Positions 26,842-35,221 of a stretch of DNA of 38,445 nt are shown piece after piece; positions within the stretch are counted from its first letter, which is position 1, and every line of letters starts with the position of its first letter. A model generated the notes under the pieces. The model was not told where the DNA came from. It did not search any database and saw only the letters and a list, made by a program, of their open reading frames with translations. This DNA is from Candidatus Uhrbacteria bacterium RIFOXYB12_FULL_58_10 (GTDB lineage: Bacteria > Patescibacteriota > Patescibacteriia > UBA9934 > GWF2-40-263): assembly GCA_943359455.1 (NCBI GenBank), contig CALRHL010000011.1, positions 1-38,445 of the forward strand, read 5' to 3'. The translations under genes were made by a program, and so were the position numbers.

Positions 26842-27756
26842 CTAAACTTTCAAGTACTTTCGCATGGCGACCATCGTTGCGAGCATGTTAATAATCGTCA
26901 TGACAATAAACTGGATACCAAAAATCCAGTACCAGTTTTTTGAGAAATACGTGAGGACGCCGCCGGTTTCGCCGTTAAAAAAGAGGCTAAATTTTGGATC
27001 CATGGTTGCGACGCTTGGAAAAACGATCAGGGCGGTGATTGTCACGGCGAGGAGACTGTATAAAATACACTCGATGAGAAATGGCGCGCGAACGAAGGCG
27101 TTGGAGGCGCCGACGAGTTTCATGATACCGATTTCTTCGCGATGGATGAAAATACCAATTCGGACGGTGTTGAACACAATAAGGATGGCGATAAGCAGGA
27201 AAATTCCGGACAACGCAATCCCGAAAAGCTGAATGCGATCGGTTGTTGAGCGAATGCGATCAATGATACTTTCGTAACTAGAAAAATCTTTTTCGCGGAT
27301 ATCATCGCGAAATTTTGGATTGTCGAGTGCATCAAGAATAAATGGAAAATCGTCTGCAGAATGTGCTTTGACAACGAGCGTTGCTCCAAACGGATTCCCA
27401 TCAACCTCAGACAAGGACGCGAGAATCACTTCGTCTGATGCATGCCTCAATTTGAACCGTTCGAGTGCTTCGTCGGATGTAATCACTGCAACGTCTCGGA
27501 CTTGTGGCAATCCTTGTAAGTACACGGCTGCATCAGACACCTGTTCGATGGTGGAGTTTGGATAAAAATAAACAGAAACCTCGATGCGATCTTCGGCAAA
27601 GGTTATTGCTTTCGTCGTCACCTGTTGTAGGACGATAAGAATGTTGATGGTCAACAATGTAAACACGAGCATGCTCACCGTGATAATCGACAACCAAAAA
27701 TTTCTCCCAAACTTTTGAAACGCGAATTTTATGGCCCGTAAGGTACTTGTAAACAT
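26842..27756 (-). CDS. ftsX: Cell division protein FtsX
   Basis: ABC permease after FtsE; IEVSVYFYPNSTIEQVSDAAVYLQGLPQVRDVAVITSDEALERFK; REEIGIMKLVGASNAFVRAPFLIE. Confidence 0.95.
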   Translation of the reverse strand: MFTSTLRAIKFAFQKFGRNFWLSIITVSMLVFTLLTINILIVLQQVTTKAITFAEDRIEVSVYFYPNSTIEQVSDAAVYLQGLPQVRDVAVITSDEALERFKLRHASDEVILASLSEVDGNPFGATLVVKAHSADDFPFILDALDNPKFRDDIREKDFSSYESIIDRIRSTTDRIQLFGIALSGIFLLIAILIVFNTVRIGIFIHREEIGIMKLVGASNAFVRAPFLIECILYSLLAVTITALIVFPSVATMDPKFSLFFNGETGGVLTYFSKNWYWIFGIQFIVMTIINMLATMVAMRKYLKV

Positions 27757-27758
27757 AG

Positions 27759-28439
27759 TTATAATCGATATCTCCCTTCTTCTACGTCTGATGTAATTTG
27801 TCCGTCATCGAGGGTAATGACACGTTTTTTAAGGGCATTAACAACTTCACGATTGTGCGTGACGAGAACGACGGTTGTACCGAACTCGTTAATTTTTTTG
27901 AGAAGATCGATAATTTCACGCGTATGAATGGTGTCTAAATTTCCTGTCGGTTCATCCGCGACCAGAATTTTTGGTCGATGAACGAGTGAACGCGCAACAA
28001 CAACACGCTGTGCTTCCCCACCGGACAGTTGTCGAGGATAACGATCTCCCTTATCACTTAGGTTTACAATCTTGAGAACTTGGGGAACCACTTCTCGAAT
28101 ACGACGATTTGATACACCGGCAACCTCAAGCGCAAAGGCAACATTTTCCGAAACGGTTTTTTGTGAAAGTAATTTGAAATCTTGAAATACAACTCCAATC
28201 TGTCGGCGCAACAGTGGAACATCGTGCTCACGAATATTCGTGATATCCCATCCTCCCACGGCGATTTCCCCACTCGTCGGCCGTTCCTCTGCAAACATCA
28301 TCTTCGCAAGCGTTGACTTCCCCGTTCCACTTTGTCCAACAATCGAAACAAACTCCCCAGGACGAATGTGGAGATTGATGTTGCGTATCCCGACAATGTT
28401 TGGTGGATACGTTTTAGAAACGTTTTTGAAATGGATCAT
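27759..28439 (-). CDS. ftsE: Cell division ATP-binding protein FtsE
   Basis: MIHFKNVSKTYPPNIVGIRNINLHIRPGEFVSIVGQSGTGKSTLAKMMF...[33 protein letters not shown]. Confidence 0.95.
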   Translation of the reverse strand: MIHFKNVSKTYPPNIVGIRNINLHIRPGEFVSIVGQSGTGKSTLAKMMFAEERPTSGEIAVGGWDITNIREHDVPLLRRQIGVVFQDFKLLSQKTVSENVAFALEVAGVSNRRIREVVPQVLKIVNLSDKGDRYPRQLSGGEAQRVVVARSLVHRPKILVADEPTGNLDTIHTREIIDLLKKINEFGTTVVLVTHNREVVNALKKRVITLDDGQITSDVEEGRYRL

Positions 28440-29206
28440 TGAAGTAATTTCACACTCACCTCAATCACTCCTGCTCCGAGGCTCGCCAATTTCTTAAATG
28501 CGACGGAGTCGAGGTCGATCACGCGATCGGGATGGACAGAACGATCAGGGCCGTAGTCGTTTACTTTGACCGTGACCGTTTTTGTTGGATCATTCATGCT
28601 CGTCACAACGAGATACGTTCCCTTTGGATAGTCTGGTGACGCGGCGCAGTCACATCCTTTGTATGCATACCAACTTGCTTTTCCAACTTCGGGAATTGTT
28701 TCCTCAAATATCGCAAGCCGTGCGTATGGAAGATGAATCAGGGCGCGGACAGAAAGATTTTCTGGACTATCTTCACTTGGTAACTCTTCCCATGCAGATG
28801 TCACTCCATTCCAAAATGCAATCCGACGACGCCCATGCAGTTTCGAATCAGTGTCTGATTCCGCAGATGGATAACGAATCTCAAGAAAGAAAAAATCTGT
28901 TCCATCGTAACTCGACTTATTCAGTATATCAAAAAGGTAAATGTTCCCAACAAGTGTTTTGTCGGTAGGAAGCGTTGCCTCCATGAGAGAACGATCGAGT
29001 GTTTTAACATCGATTTGCGTCGCGACGTTCAGTGTCCCTGGACGGATTCCGAGACGGAACAGCTGATCGGATGATTCAAGTGTGTACCCTGCTTCGATCG
29101 TTGCCGCATCGAACGTTGTTGAAACGATCTGCTCTAATTCTGACGCAGATGCCTGATCAAGAACGAGGAAAAAAAGAAAAATGGAAACGAATATTGATCT
29201 TGTCAT
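28436..29206 (-). CDS. RlpA-like double-psi beta-barrel protein
   Basis: GKASWYAYKGCDCAASPDYPKGTYLVVTSMNDPTKTVTVKVNDYGPDRSVHPDRVIDLDSVAFKKLASLGAGVIEVSVKLL. Confidence 0.85.
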   Translation of the reverse strand: MTRSIFVSIFLFFLVLDQASASELEQIVSTTFDAATIEAGYTLESSDQLFRLGIRPGTLNVATQIDVKTLDRSLMEATLPTDKTLVGNIYLFDILNKSSYDGTDFFFLEIRYPSAESDTDSKLHGRRRIAFWNGVTSAWEELPSEDSPENLSVRALIHLPYARLAIFEETIPEVGKASWYAYKGCDCAASPDYPKGTYLVVTSMNDPTKTVTVKVNDYGPDRSVHPDRVIDLDSVAFKKLASLGAGVIEVSVKLLQ

Positions 29207-29223
29207 AAAACAACGTCTCGTAT

Positions 29224-29252
29224 ATGATACCTCGCGTCAGAAGTTGAGACAA
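29224..29252 (-). promoter_or_regulatory. Promoter-like element for rlpA-like/ftsE/ftsX
   Basis: Minus strand TTGTCT (29252-29247), 17-nt spacer, TATCAT (29229-29224). Confidence 0.5.
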
Positions 29253-29274
29253 GTATTGAGACAAGCATCTTACT

Positions 29275-29349
29275 GCCGATGTAGCTCAGGGGTAGAGCAA
29301 TGCTTTCGTAAAGCAGAGGTCGTGGGTTCGAATCCCACCTTCGGCTCCA
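29275..29349 (+). tRNA. tRNA-Thr (anticodon CGU)
   Basis: GCCGATGTAGCTCAGGGGTAGAGCAATGCTTTCGTAAAGCAGAGGTCGTGGGTTCGAATCCCACCTTCGGCTCCA; anticodon loop TTCGTAA, encoded CCA. Confidence 0.92.
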
Positions 29350-29364
29350 GGCCGTCAGACGGCC

Positions 29365-29408
29365 TCCATTCAAAAAATCCACTTCAAACAGTGGATTTTT
29401 TGAATGGA
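29365..29408. terminator. 19-bp perfect hairpin between convergent tRNAs, likely bidirectional terminator
   Basis: TCCATTCAAAAAATCCACT-tcaaac-AGTGGATTTTTTGAATGGA. Confidence 0.75.
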
Positions 29409-29478
29409 GCAGGTAGCGGGAATCGGACCCGCGACTAATGCTTGGGAAGCACTCGTTTTACCACTAAACTATACCTAC
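29405..29478 (-). tRNA. tRNA-Gly (anticodon CCC)
   Basis: Minus strand GTAGGTATAGTTTAGTGGTAAAACGAGTGCTTCCCAAGCATTAGTCGCGGGTCCGATTCCCGCTACCTGCTCCA; anticodon loop TTCCCAA. Confidence 0.93.
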
Positions 29479-29487
29479 AAAACAAGT

Positions 29488-29529
29488 CGTCACGAAGAGT
29501 CGGTCGAGCGCGACCGGCTCTTCGTGACG
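29488..29529. repeat. 19-bp inverted repeat upstream of tRNA-Gly
   Basis: CGTCACGAAGAGTCGGTCG-agcg-CGACCGGCTCTTCGTGACG, one wobble/mismatch. Confidence 0.85.
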
Positions 29530-29549
29530 CTGGGTCTGTACGCCGAATC

Positions 29550-30536
29550 CTACGTTCGGCCAACAAATTTCCAGACACGAACAGATTCAAGATATGCCTG
29601 AACAATCTCTTCGAGAGTTACCTTTGAAACCGCGATGAGGGAGAGCTTCACTTGTGTATCTTCTCCCGCAACCACACGATCGGTTAACAAAAATATCATA
29701 TAGGTTACATCTCCCTCGAGTACCTCCGTAAACGAACCGACTTCAAGCGCCGAAACGGCTACTCTCCACTCTTCCGGAATATCAGACAAATTAATAAAAC
29801 CGATATCTCCTCCACTTGTCGCCGATGGATCGATACTTGTATCCGTTGCAACCAAAGCAAACTCTTCTCCTGCCACGAGTCGATCGTGTGCAGAATTCGC
29901 TTTTACGTGCGGTTCTTCCTGACGTGTTTCATCTGCAGAAATGTGCTCACTCAACTGCATCGTCAACACAACCGGCCGAATGACGCGTGCGCGAAACTGA
30001 TCTGTTGTCCACCCAAACATCGTCTCGAGTTCTAAGGAAAATTCTGCAGAATCTCCTCCTCCTGTTGCGTCCAAATAAAATTCTTCTACACGCTCTTCAT
30101 CAACGATAACCGATGCTTCTTGCGCCAACTGTTCAACCGCCGTTTTATGAACGAGCGTGTCGATAATATTTGCCGCGATCTCCTGTTCACTTGGCATAGG
30201 AGAATCGACGGACGTATTTGCTTCAAAATATTTATTCAGAGCAATCCGTTCATCTAAAAACGATTTCATCGAAATAACATCAGACCCAACAACCGCTGCA
30301 GGATACGGAAATACCCCCGCGAGTTTTTGGACGAGTAAATCTGTTGGTGGTCGTAAATAGACAACCGAAGTCAGGACAACGGTACCGGCTATCAAAAAAC
30401 AAACCGCCCCAAATATCCACAATACTTTTGGAGAGACAAGTCGTTTTTTTGGACCAGAAACGATTGGGGGAGGTAGAGTTTCTAAGACAGGAGCTGATTC
30501 CGGAATAGGGGCTATTGGTAATGATTCAGATTCCAT
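29550..30536 (-). CDS. Membrane-anchored PpiC/SurA-like peptidyl-prolyl isomerase
   Basis: N-terminal TM; SurA_N-like helical region; parvulin-like HDRLVAGEEFALVATDTSIDPSATSGGDIGFINLSDIPEEW. Confidence 0.82.
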   Translation of the reverse strand: MESESLPIAPIPESAPVLETLPPPIVSGPKKRLVSPKVLWIFGAVCFLIAGTVVLTSVVYLRPPTDLLVQKLAGVFPYPAAVVGSDVISMKSFLDERIALNKYFEANTSVDSPMPSEQEIAANIIDTLVHKTAVEQLAQEASVIVDEERVEEFYLDATGGGDSAEFSLELETMFGWTTDQFRARVIRPVVLTMQLSEHISADETRQEEPHVKANSAHDRLVAGEEFALVATDTSIDPSATSGGDIGFINLSDIPEEWRVAVSALEVGSFTEVLEGDVTYMIFLLTDRVVAGEDTQVKLSLIAVSKVTLEEIVQAYLESVRVWKFVGRT

Positions 30537-30563
30537 AAATACGTTTCAGACGTCTCTTCAGAG

Positions 30564-31004
30564 TTAATGTATGAAATATTGCCACCATTTGAGCGGATTG
30601 GCAACTATTTCAGAATCCTCTGTTGCAAGCAATAGACGTGGATCCCTATCGGACTCATCTTCATCTTTATCTGTTGATAATTCTATTTCAACAGGTTGCG
30701 TCTCTGTCTGTTGAATCACAACAACATTTTCCCCGGGTTTTTTCATTCCTAACTTGAGTCGAGCTTCTCGTTCGATAAACGATTCCGTTCGAAATGCGGT
30801 GTTTAAATCTGCTATTTCTAAATTACGAGCTTGAAGCGAACTCGACTCACTTTGCAACCGTGAAATCTCATTTTGAATTTCACGGTTACGGATATATTCT
30901 CTTCCAAAGGCAAACCCAAGCGCAACAAGAATACCCGCATTGATGAGAAACAACAATCGGAATTCGATGAGTCTTCGCCAAAATGGTTTTTTTACTTCAG
31001 GCAT
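30564..31004 (-). CDS. FtsB/DivIC-like septum formation initiator
   Basis: TM then coiled coil (EIQNEISRLQSESSSLQARNLEIADL) and FIEREARLKLGMKKPGENVVVI; start at MPEVKK. Confidence 0.82.
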   Translation of the reverse strand: MPEVKKPFWRRLIEFRLLFLINAGILVALGFAFGREYIRNREIQNEISRLQSESSSLQARNLEIADLNTAFRTESFIEREARLKLGMKKPGENVVVIQQTETQPVEIELSTDKDEDESDRDPRLLLATEDSEIVANPLKWWQYFIH

Positions 31005-31638
31005 CGTCGTTTTTATAAAGAGTTTCAACAGCAGATTCTCGTTCTTTGCGTCTCATCTCTGCGGCCATCTGTTCAATCTCCTCCATCGTCATTCCTTTGG
31101 CGATAGATTTTAGTTTATGCTCTTTTCTGTCAGGTGGCGATGTTCGTGCTGTTTCACGCAGATCGTTGATCAAATCGTGAATACGACTTGGACGTGCAAC
31201 GTGATGAAACTCGATGTCAGCTCCTGAACCCGAAACATGAACACGAATATCTCCGTACCGAAACATAGTTGGAACAATTCCTTTGACACGATAGGTGACA
31301 TCATCGATGTCACGATATAAAATTTCAGAAACGACACGATCGAAAAAACCACGTCGCTCCACATCGATCACACGATGATCCGTAAGAATGAAGGTAGTGT
31401 TTGACCATTTTGTATATGAGCGGAACCCAAAAAAACAGGCACTGATAATGAGCCCGAAGAAAATAAAGACACCGACAGCCCCTTCGCGGAAAAGAGGAAA
31501 CAGAAAAAAGAACGGAGCGACAAACCACAAAAAGAAAAGTGTATAACGCGGAAGATGTGGCACAATATCTTCGTGCACGATCTCAAGGACTTCTTCTTCC
31601 GGTTTCAGTTGGATTGTTTTATCGATCTGATGTTTCAT
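30997..31638 (-). CDS. Bacterial PH-domain membrane protein
   Basis: Two TMs then TTFILTDHRVIDVERRGFFDRVVSEILYRDIDDVTY. Confidence 0.78.
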   Translation of the reverse strand: MKHQIDKTIQLKPEEEVLEIVHEDIVPHLPRYTLFFLWFVAPFFFLFPLFREGAVGVFIFFGLIISACFFGFRSYTKWSNTTFILTDHRVIDVERRGFFDRVVSEILYRDIDDVTYRVKGIVPTMFRYGDIRVHVSGSGADIEFHHVARPSRIHDLINDLRETARTSPPDRKEHKLKSIAKGMTMEEIEQMAAEMRRKERESAVETLYKNDDA

Positions 31639-32983
31639 ATCCGAGTCCCGTTAGTGCTCGACGAACCGCCTCACGATCATCCCAAGCAATCTTTTTCCCA
31701 TTCGCCACCGCCATCACTGGTTCACAACCTTTTCCTGTAATCAAAACCAGATCTCCTGTCTTCGCAAGTCCAACAGCCTTTTCGATCGCCTCCTGCCGAT
31801 CTAGAATCTCGTACAGTTCTGGGCTGGGAGTCGACAGTGGGGCCCCGCTACGTGCCCCGTCTGCTACTTCTCGGACAATCTCCGCTGGATCGTCATCATA
31901 CGGATCCTCGTTCGTCACAATCACAACATCCGCATGTTCCGCTGCCATCTGACCAAGCACCTGACGACGAGCAGTATCCCGCCCGCCACCTGCTGATCCA
32001 AGCACATGAATCAACCGTCCGTCAGCTCTGATCAGATCCAGTGTCTCGTAAACAGCAGACAACGCAGCTGGCTCATACGCATAGTCCACAATCACAGAAA
32101 AAGGCTGTCCTTCCTGTATCGCCTCAAGCCGTCCTGGCACAGATTTTAACTGAGCAACCCCCGCTTGAATCTGCTCCCATGACAGTCCAAGCGCATGACA
32201 GGTTGAAATCGCTGCAAGTGCATTATACACGTTAAAGCGGCCGATGGGGGAGAGATGAAAGGGGGGGATTGGGGGTTGGGAGTTGGTCGTTGGTAGTTGG
32301 TCGTTGGTAGTTTGGGGGTTGATGAGGAAAGAAGATCCAGATGGGGTGAGAGAAATCTTTTGAGCAACGAAACTAGTGTCAGGTCTTGCCTTTTGCCTTT
32401 CTGCGACTATCCCGTATCCAATTTTTTTCTTGGCTGGAAAGGACAAAAAATATTCCGCATGCGGGTCATCAAGATTCACAACAGAAATACCATCTGGACC
32501 CATGTGCTTAAATAATTTCCCTTTCGCCTTTTTATAATTTTCAAATCCACCATGTGCTTCAATATGCTCGGGGGTGAGATTCGTAAAAACCGCAACGTCG
32601 TAATTAATTCCAATATGCCGTGATTGTGAAATTCCTTGTGAGGACGTTTCCACAATCGCATACTGACACCCTGCCTTCACCATCTGTTGCAACAACTTCT
32701 GTGTTTGAAATCTTCCAAGCATCGTCATCTTCTGATCATTCACCCATTCTCGATCTGCAACCTTAAACGACGCCGTCCCCGTCCAACCCACCCGATGCCC
32801 CGCGCTCTCCAATATCCGTCCAATAAATTCCACAGTTGTCGATTTTCCATTTGTCCCCGTGACTCCAATCACGACTAATTTTTCAGACGGAAACCGATAC
32901 ACCAACGCCGCAAAACACGCCAACACATAGTGATAAGCGTTGATCAAACTTTCCGGTAAAAATTTTCGAATAAATGTTTTCAT
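31619..32983 (-). CDS. murE: Mur ligase, MurE-like (UDP-MurNAc-tripeptide synthetase)
   Basis: VVIGVTGTNGKSTTVEFIGRIL...AIVETSSQGISQSRHIGINYDVAVFTNLTPEHIEAHGGFENYKKAKGKLF...FNVYNALAAI...VPGRLEAI...VDYAYEPAAL. Confidence 0.88.
   Translation of the reverse strand: MKTFIRKFLPESLINAYHYVLACFAALVYRFPSEKLVVIGVTGTNGKSTTVEFIGRILESAGHRVGWTGTASFKVADREWVNDQKMTMLGRFQTQKLLQQMVKAGCQYAIVETSSQGISQSRHIGINYDVAVFTNLTPEHIEAHGGFENYKKAKGKLFKHMGPDGISVVNLDDPHAEYFLSFPAKKKIGYGIVAERQKARPDTSFVAQKISLTPSGSSFLINPQTTNDQLPTTNSQPPIPPFHLSPIGRFNVYNALAAISTCHALGLSWEQIQAGVAQLKSVPGRLEAIQEGQPFSVIVDYAYEPAALSAVYETLDLIRADGRLIHVLGSAGGGRDTARRQVLGQMAAEHADVVIVTNEDPYDDDPAEIVREVADGARSGAPLSTPSPELYEILDRQEAIEKAVGLAKTGDLVLITGKGCEPVMAVANGKKIAWDDREAVRRALTGLGYETSDR
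32281..32308. repeat. Tandem 14-bp repeat x2 inside murE
   Basis: AGTTGGTCGTTGGT AGTTGGTCGTTGGT, preceded by related GGGTTGGG; encodes TTNDQLPTTNSQ. Confidence 0.93.
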
Positions 32984-33002
32984 GAAACACTCAACAACTC
33001 AA

Positions 33003-34514
33003 TCACTCTTTCACTTTCTTCACTGCTTCCACAAATTGCTCTCCTCGATCAAATTCGTTTTTGAACATCTCGAAACTTGTTGCGCCTGGGGACATCAAAA
33101 CGGTATCGCCTTCGGTCGCTTGCTTTGATGCAAGTTTAACGGCTTCCTCCATGGACATCGCGACCACGGACGGAATTGCCTGACCAACAGCCGCTTGGAT
33201 ATCTGGCGTTGCATTTCCCGCAAGATACACAACGTACTTACATGTCTTTGCAACCTTCTCTCCCATCGAGCCGTACGGCAACCCTTTGGTTGTTCCTCCT
33301 GTAATAAGCACAATTTGTTTACCTCTGCCAAACCGATCGAGAGCGGCAATCACGCCATCGGGGGATGTCGCTGTTGTGTCGTTGACATACGCAACCCCAC
33401 GCACTTCTTTCACAATTTCCTGTCGGCCAGGTAATCCCTGAAAGGACCTTAACGCGGCCGAGATCGCGTCGGCTGGAACTCCTGCCAAATGCGCAGACAA
33501 AGAGGCTGCAAGCGCGTTGAGCAAATTATGTGTTCCCTTCAGAGCCATCGTCGCCGTGTCACCAAGCACATGTTCTTTTCCTTCCACCACACAAATTATC
33601 TGTCCTCTGCGGAGAAAAACGCCTTCTTTTTCAGACGGGACTACCACCGCCGTTGGCGGGGTCCCGCCCGATGGCGGGAAAGTCCCTGAGAAATCGTGCT
33701 CCGAAAACCAGTATTTTTTACAGGTGATCTGATCTGACAATATTCGTACCATTTCGTGATCGGCATTCAGAACGGCACGCTGGCCTTCTTTAGAATGGCG
33801 GAACAGTTGCATCTTCGACTGGGCGTATGCTTCCAAAGACGCATAACGATTCAAATGATCTGGAAAAATATTTGTAAGAACAGCAATTTCTGGAGCGCGG
33901 TCGATATTTTCAAGACTCTCGATCTGCCATGAAGAAAGTTCGAGGACGACAGGAACGGGCGATTTCTCCAGAAGAAGCCAGTCTAAATCTTCAAGCGGGG
34001 AACGAGAAATATTTCCTGCCACAACGGTTTTTGGATGAATCCCTTTAAACATCTCTCCAAGGAGCGCGGTTGTCGTTGATTTTCCACGAGTCCCCGTGAT
34101 TGCGTAAATTGGAAATGGGCAATAACGAAAAAATAATGACATGTCACTTTCAATCGGGACATTCTGTTCGCGTGCGAGTTGAACAAACTCGGATTCACGT
34201 GGAACTCCAGGATTTTGAACAACGAGATCGACATCTGCAAAATCTTCTGCGCGATGCTCTGCAAGGACAAACAAAGGCTGGTAAATCGTTCGATCAGGAA
34301 ACTGTCCACGATACACGTCGTACCAATGAGAAATCTCATCGACCGATTCACGCATTTCTTCTTGATTTTTAAGATCAGTAATCACGAGTTGCGCCCCATG
34401 ACGCATCAGCCATTTTGCGGCACCGATCCCGCTTCCTTGTTTAAAACGCCCAAGACCCATCACGGTCACTACCGCGTCTTGGAAGGATGAAATGTCTGAT
34501 AAGTTTAATGACAT
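33003..34514 (-). CDS. murD: UDP-N-acetylmuramoylalanine--D-glutamate ligase
   Basis: VTVMGLGRFKQGSGIGAAKWLMRHGA...YAITGTRGKSTTTALLGEMF...SSWQIESL...AVLTNIFPDHLNRY...GLPGRQEIV...VNDTTATSPDGVIAAL. Confidence 0.93.
   Translation of the reverse strand: MSLNLSDISSFQDAVVTVMGLGRFKQGSGIGAAKWLMRHGAQLVITDLKNQEEMRESVDEISHWYDVYRGQFPDRTIYQPLFVLAEHRAEDFADVDLVVQNPGVPRESEFVQLAREQNVPIESDMSLFFRYCPFPIYAITGTRGKSTTTALLGEMFKGIHPKTVVAGNISRSPLEDLDWLLLEKSPVPVVLELSSWQIESLENIDRAPEIAVLTNIFPDHLNRYASLEAYAQSKMQLFRHSKEGQRAVLNADHEMVRILSDQITCKKYWFSEHDFSGTFPPSGGTPPTAVVVPSEKEGVFLRRGQIICVVEGKEHVLGDTATMALKGTHNLLNALAASLSAHLAGVPADAISAALRSFQGLPGRQEIVKEVRGVAYVNDTTATSPDGVIAALDRFGRGKQIVLITGGTTKGLPYGSMGEKVAKTCKYVVYLAGNATPDIQAAVGQAIPSVVAMSMEEAVKLASKQATEGDTVLMSPGATSFEMFKNEFDRGEQFVEAVKKVKE
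33634..33688. repeat. 55-bp structured repeat, copy 2 (murD, opposite orientation)
   Basis: Exact reverse complement of 22678-22732. Confidence 0.97.
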
Positions 34515-34541
34515 ACTTGAAGGAAATACTAAATACTAAGC

Positions 34542-34564
34542 ACCAAATTCTAAATAAATTTAAA
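34542..34564 (+). repeat. AT-rich dispersed repeat, copy 1
   Basis: ACCAAATTCTAAATAAATTTAAA in the murD-GT2 intergenic gap; 22/23 match to the reverse complement of 35914-35936. Confidence 0.8.
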
Positions 34565-34566
34565 AG

Positions 34567-35220
34567 CTAAAATCGATTGAAAAGTCTGGCGATTCGGACG
34601 GTAAGCATTGCTGTTAGAATCTGTGATGCCATGCGGATATATTGTACCATGCCTTGCTTCCAGCCTACTTTTTCGTATTTACGGCGGATGGTAAGGCCCT
34701 TTAGAAAAACGGTCCCGAACGGCAAGTGACGGGATTGACAAAAATAATTGATGGCTGTTTCAACCATAAATCTCTGAAGAAACTCTGGGGGAATTCCTTC
34801 GATCACCTGGCGTTTCATTGCACGTTCCCCGCTGATAAGAGGGAGGATTGATTGAAAACGAGAGAAAAAAATTCCACGATCGCGCAAACCTACATTCATG
34901 ACACGAGATCCAGACAAAACGGGCAGGACGAGTTGTTCTACATGCTCCGTTTTGAATCCAAGCAGATCTGCATCAACAAATAAAATAATCTCTGCATCCG
35001 TATGATGCACCCCATACAGCATTGCCGTGCCTTTTCCACGATTTTCTGGAAGCTCGTAAACCGTTGCTCCCGCATCACGAGCAACCTGTGCTGTCTGGTC
35101 CGATGATCCATCGGATACAACGATAACTTCCTGCAAATACGTAGAGGATTTTAAAACACGAACAACATCACCTACGGTCGGGGCTTCATTATAGGCAGAG
35201 ACAATCGCAACAACAGCCAT
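34567..35220 (-). CDS. Family 2 glycosyltransferase
   Basis: MAVVAIVSAYNEAPTVGDVVRVLKSSTYLQEVIVVSDGSSDQTAQVARDAGATVYELPENRGKGTAMLYGVHHTDAEIILFVDADLLG; start at MAVVA preferred over the longer overlapping ORF. Confidence 0.92.
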   Translation of the reverse strand: MAVVAIVSAYNEAPTVGDVVRVLKSSTYLQEVIVVSDGSSDQTAQVARDAGATVYELPENRGKGTAMLYGVHHTDAEIILFVDADLLGFKTEHVEQLVLPVLSGSRVMNVGLRDRGIFFSRFQSILPLISGERAMKRQVIEGIPPEFLQRFMVETAINYFCQSRHLPFGTVFLKGLTIRRKYEKVGWKQGMVQYIRMASQILTAMLTVRIARLFNRF

Positions 35221-35221
35221 A

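Noticed and set aside
26383-26943. 186-aa plus ORF
   Set aside because: Crosses PEBP antisense, the tRNA-Gln gene and the ftsX end.
29244-29265. Direct repeat TTGAGACAAG x2 (12-bp period) upstream of tRNA-Thr
   Set aside because: May overlap promoter elements, but no convincing -10 at the right spacing for the tRNA; too little to claim an operator.
29181-29627. Plus-strand ORFs 29181-29438, 29404-29601 and 29442-29627
   Set aside because: They translate through tRNA genes and hairpins (for example GSGNRTRD is typical tRNA-derived pseudo-peptide).
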